Below are positions 6,968 to 9,270 of a DNA stretch of 9,270 nucleotides, one piece after another. The stretch spans positions 1 through 9,270 of the forward strand of contig JAAYYM010000155.1 of assembly GCA_012515365.1 (NCBI GenBank), in the 5' to 3' direction. The notes beneath the pieces were generated by a model. It did not search any database. It saw nothing but the letters and a program-made list of their open reading frames with translations, and had not been told where the DNA came from. Within the stretch, counting starts at the first letter, position 1. Each line of letters starts with the position of its first letter. Source of the DNA: Clostridia bacterium. GTDB lineage: Bacteria > Bacillota_A > Clostridia > Lachnospirales > Lachnospiraceae. Made by a program: the position numbers and the translations under genes.

Positions 6968-8659
6968 TTAAGATGCATAGCTCGTTTCTGTTTCATCATA
7001 AGGTGAGTGTTCAAGTCCCTGCTCCATCATATTGAAGCAGTCGTGTGTGATCCATTCCAAGGATAAGAGCATTCTGCCGAACAATACTGCATGTTCCTTA
7101 TTACATTTTGCCTCTTTGACTCTCTTCTTATGATTTTTCCGTGCTTTATCGCGCATTTTCTGAAGCTTCATCCGATACTCTTCCAGTTCCTCAAAAGAAT
7201 GCTCCTTATTTCCATAAAGTGAATCCAAAACAATCTGATACATCTGTGAAACCATTTCGAGATTTTTCTGAAAATCATCCAAAGCTTCTTGCGAATACTG
7301 ATACCCCTTTTCAATCTTCTGACAGACAAAAGAATTGATCTCCATACACCTTTTCTCAATATGTTCGATATTCTCCATTAAAAGCATCAGATCAGATACA
7401 TATACAGCCTGATTTTCTGTCAGCGTACCAGCCGCAAACATCGCTGCTATGTATTGCCTAACCTCATCATTTCTTTTCTCTATGATCTGGCATTCCTCTT
7501 TGACTTCGATCAGGCTTGTAACACTGTTCTGATCGATCGCATCCTTAAGATCAAAGAAAACGCCCTTCATATTCTGACAGATATCCTGAAGCTCCTGCTT
7601 TAACATGTTAATAGAAAACACCGGCTGTGGAATCATCTTATAATCAAGATATTTAGATGCACTCTGAGCGATTTCCTTTTGTTCTGTTCCGCGCACAATG
7701 AAATTAACAATCTTCACAAGTACGGCTATCAAAGGAAGCCATAGAATCGTACATGAAATGTTAAACACCGTATGTGCATTTGCAATTTGCCTTGAAATCA
7801 CGGTAAGCTCGGGTCCCTTCGGTGAAATCCATTCCACCAGTTTTGCGAACCATGGGATCAGCCATATAAATAAAAAGCTGCCTGTAATGTTAAATACTGA
7901 GTGAGCCACTGCCGTTCTTTTCGCATCCTTTGACTGTCCTATGGATGCAAGCAGAGCAGTAATGGTCGTTCCGATGTTATCGCCGAGAAGAATTGGGATC
8001 GCTCCAGCCAGTCCCAAAACACTGCTCACTCCGTCAGGTCCAGCCTGAGAAGCAAAATTCTGCAAAACAGCAATGGTCGCACTTGAACTTTGTACGACTA
8101 GCGTCATCACCAGACCGGTCAGTACGCCAAGAATCGGAATTCTTGACACCTGTTCAAACAGATTTGTAAAGATAGGGCTTCCTGCTAATGGCTTCATCAC
8201 GCTGCCCATCGTTTCAATTCCCACAAATAAAAGTCCAAAAGAAAAGACCGTCTGACCTATATTCTTGATCCTCTCATTTTTAGAAAGAAAATAGAACATA
8301 AATCCAATAAAGACGATCGGCCATATATAATCACTGATTTTGAATGCCAAAAGTTGCGCAGTCATTGTCGTACCAATATTTGCTCCCATAATGACTGAAA
8401 TCGCCTGTGGCAGCGTCATAAGTCCGGCACTGACAAATCCAATCACCATAACAGTCGTTGCACTTGAGCTTTGCAGTACTGCTGTAACAAGTGCACCTGC
8501 CATAACACCAAGCAGTGGATTCTTTGTAAGCATGGAAAGGATATGTCTCATCTTCTCTCCTGCCGCCTTTTGTAATCCTTCTGACATCATGTTCATTCCA
8601 AATAGAAATAATGCAAGACCACCTAACAATCCAAATATTGTCTGTACCGCTTCATTCAT
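6968..8659 (-). CDS. Na+/phosphate cotransporter family protein with PhoU-like domain
   Basis: A 563-residue membrane protein from the ATG at 8659, chosen because GGAG lies seven bases upstream; the 13-codon TTG extension to 8698 has no such site. Two inverted-repeat halves of the Na/Pi cotransporter fold (PF02690 type) are clear: QSSSATTVMVIGFV (from 63) and GANIGTT (92-98) in the first, QSSSATIAVLQ (from 190) and GDNIGTT (226-232) in the second. These QSSSAT motifs form the substrate and sodium site in the family. Hydrophobic helices run to about residue 325. The rest (about 345-553) is soluble, helical and PhoU-like, as in many bacterial members. It should import inorganic phosphate using the sodium gradient. 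A Pho-box-like triple repeat upstream suggests induction in phosphate starvation. The length is typical. Confidence 0.93.
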   Translation of the reverse strand: MNEAVQTIFGLLGGLALFLFGMNMMSEGLQKAAGEKMRHILSMLTKNPLLGVMAGALVTAVLQSSSATTVMVIGFVSAGLMTLPQAISVIMGANIGTTMTAQLLAFKISDYIWPIVFIGFMFYFLSKNERIKNIGQTVFSFGLLFVGIETMGSVMKPLAGSPIFTNLFEQVSRIPILGVLTGLVMTLVVQSSSATIAVLQNFASQAGPDGVSSVLGLAGAIPILLGDNIGTTITALLASIGQSKDAKRTAVAHSVFNITGSFLFIWLIPWFAKLVEWISPKGPELTVISRQIANAHTVFNISCTILWLPLIAVLVKIVNFIVRGTEQKEIAQSASKYLDYKMIPQPVFSINMLKQELQDICQNMKGVFFDLKDAIDQNSVTSLIEVKEECQIIEKRNDEVRQYIAAMFAAGTLTENQAVYVSDLMLLMENIEHIEKRCMEINSFVCQKIEKGYQYSQEALDDFQKNLEMVSQMYQIVLDSLYGNKEHSFEELEEYRMKLQKMRDKARKNHKKRVKEAKCNKEHAVLFGRMLLSLEWITHDCFNMMEQGLEHSPYDETETSYAS

Positions 8660-8702
8660 CGCTTTTCTCCATCCTTCATCATACGCTTCTACTATCAATA
8701 GA

Positions 8703-8708
8703 ATTGTA
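8703..8708 (-). promoter_or_regulatory. -10 element of the phosphate cotransporter
   Basis: TACAAT on the minus strand. The sequence 17 bp upstream (TAGTGG) is a poor -35, as expected for a promoter that needs an activator. Predicted RNA start is near 8697, about 38 bases before the ATG, with the TTTACAT repeats at roughly -43 to -71. Confidence 0.5.
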
Positions 8709-8737
8709 TCGACTACAGATGGAGTCCACTATCTTTA

Positions 8738-9145
8738 CTATGTAAAAGCTATGTAAAGTTTATGTAAAATGCCTTGCTTGTAGATCTTGGATATATAGAG
8801 AAGTGAGAAAAGCTCATCCATCCCTGGAATAATGTCCGGCTGTTCGATGCCGTCCTCTTTCATCTGTTCCGGCAGCATGTTGATGATGCTCGTTACAATA
8901 TGCTTGAAATCATGCTCCATGACATACTCTGGATCGATTTCATATACATCTAGACATTCTCTTACACTGACCGGCTCTTTGCCTAATCGTTGTTCAAAAA
9001 TATCACAAAGATTATGTGCCATATCAGTACTGATCAGTAACGTCTTTTTTCCCTCTTCGGCTGACTTAGCAGCATGTGCCGCAGCCACACTGGTTTTTCC
9101 CACACCACCTTTTCCTGTGAAAATCAAAATTCTCTGCTCTTTCAT
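8738..9145 (-). pseudogene. 3'-truncated ArsA/GET3-type ATPase
   Basis: The 135-residue frame begins MKEQRILIFTGKGGVGKTSV, with the deviant Walker A GKGGVGKT at 11-18 and the switch I aspartate D41 in STDMAHN, both hallmarks of the ArsA/GET3/MinD ATPases. It also holds the GMDELFSLL block near 108-116. ArsA-like ATPases of this type are usually about 300 to 400 residues. Here homology ends near IYKQG (about 8775) and the remaining codons are the TTTACAT repeats of the next promoter. The switch II region, the C-terminal helices and the rest of the nucleotide site are missing, so activity is very unlikely. The start has AGGAAGGA about six bases upstream, so it may still be translated. No arsenic genes are in the window; a substrate cannot be assigned. 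Confidence 0.8.
8740..8768 (-). promoter_or_regulatory. Pho-box-like triple direct repeat (candidate PhoP site)
   Basis: The minus strand carries TTTACAT three times, at 8762-8768, 8751-8757 and 8740-8746, an exact 11-bp period that places all copies on one face of the helix. PhoP of Gram-positive bacteria binds TTAACA-like direct repeats at this spacing. The gene downstream imports phosphate, which fits. The repeats also encode the final residues of the truncated ATPase frame. Confidence 0.75.
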
Positions 9146-9201
9146 TTTATCCTTCCTCTCTTATCTGTTTCCTATTATTTTGCGTCTATTCTTTTGTCGA
9201 A

Positions 9202-9270
9202 TTATTCGTCTCTCGAAGTATTTGATATTTTTTTACCGCCGCTATACAGCGCGGCAGTATCTATACTCAC
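9202..9270 (-). CDS. Possible C-terminal end of an upstream gene (partial)
   Basis: The minus strand is open from the window edge to TAA at 9202-9204 and would encode 22 residues ending SGGKKISNTSRDE. The other two frames on this strand close quickly. It lies 56 bases before the truncated ATPase. It is too short to recognise and could be non-coding sequence; the GC-rich hairpin at 9238-9255 falls inside it. Confidence 0.25.
   Translation of the reverse strand: MSIDTAALYSGGKKISNTSRDE

Noticed and set aside
8651..8677. Eight-codon open frame ATGATGAAGG... overlapping the transporter start
   Set aside because: Its stop overlaps the transporter ATG, but it has no separate ribosome binding site and reads through the transporter's own one; probably chance.
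8340..8756. 138-codon plus-strand open frame opposite the phosphate cotransporter
   Set aside because: It is antisense to conserved transporter motifs, has no visible ribosome binding site and does not look like a known protein.
9201..9210. Palindrome CGAATTATTCG (around 9199-9208) considered as a LexA or other operator
   Set aside because: It does not match the Gram-positive LexA consensus, and the nearby promoter elements (TCGACA with AATAAT at 15 bp) are too weak to anchor it.
9238..9255. GC-rich hairpin GCCGC-loop-GCGGC near the right edge
   Set aside because: No T-run follows it on either strand; the Ts lie on the wrong side, so it is not an intrinsic terminator. Too close to the edge to say more.

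Overview
The window reads as low-GC Gram-positive DNA, most likely a Clostridia genome of Lachnospiraceae type. The A/T-rich codon use, strong AGGAGG-type ribosome binding sites, the CheW-REC CheV protein, the Na/Pi cotransporter with a PhoU-like tail and the Gram-positive-style lipoprotein all point that way. This is inferred from protein style, not from a database match. Every gene recognised here lies on the minus strand, so transcription runs from high to low coordinates.

Right end (about 9270 to 6960): a possible gene tail at the edge is followed by the first third of an ArsA/GET3-type ATPase, cut off at its 3' side. Immediately after the truncation come three TTTACAT repeats at an exact 11-bp period, which look like a Pho box. 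They sit in front of an intact Na+/phosphate cotransporter with a C-terminal PhoU-like domain. The repeats form the last codons of the broken ATPase frame, so the two genes now share sequence.

Middle (6900 to 3545): a sensor histidine kinase with its own sigma-A-type promoter has no response regulator beside it in the window. It is followed by a lipoprotein gene split by an in-frame TAA, and then by cheV (chemotaxis coupling protein fused to a receiver), which has an extended -10 promoter and a strong intrinsic terminator.

Left-centre (3500 to 1030): a 727-residue single-pass membrane protein carries 29 tandem pentapeptides of the form EEP-x-x, long acidic and lysine-rich stretches, and a small C-terminal helical domain predicted to lie outside the membrane. 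It has a good promoter and a strong terminator. Its function is unknown and it is the most unusual protein in the window.

Left end (1 to about 965): decayed mobile DNA. It holds a DUF6431-type zinc-ribbon remnant, a tRNA-like sequence with a collapsed anticodon arm inside a longer inverted repeat ending in a T-run, an intact phage-type small protein gene with a very strong ribosome binding site, and a frameshifted phage-type gene running off the edge.

No complete new multi-gene system is visible. The strongest leads are the EEP-repeat membrane protein beside cheV, the tRNA-like hairpin, and the Pho-box/ArsA-remnant junction.
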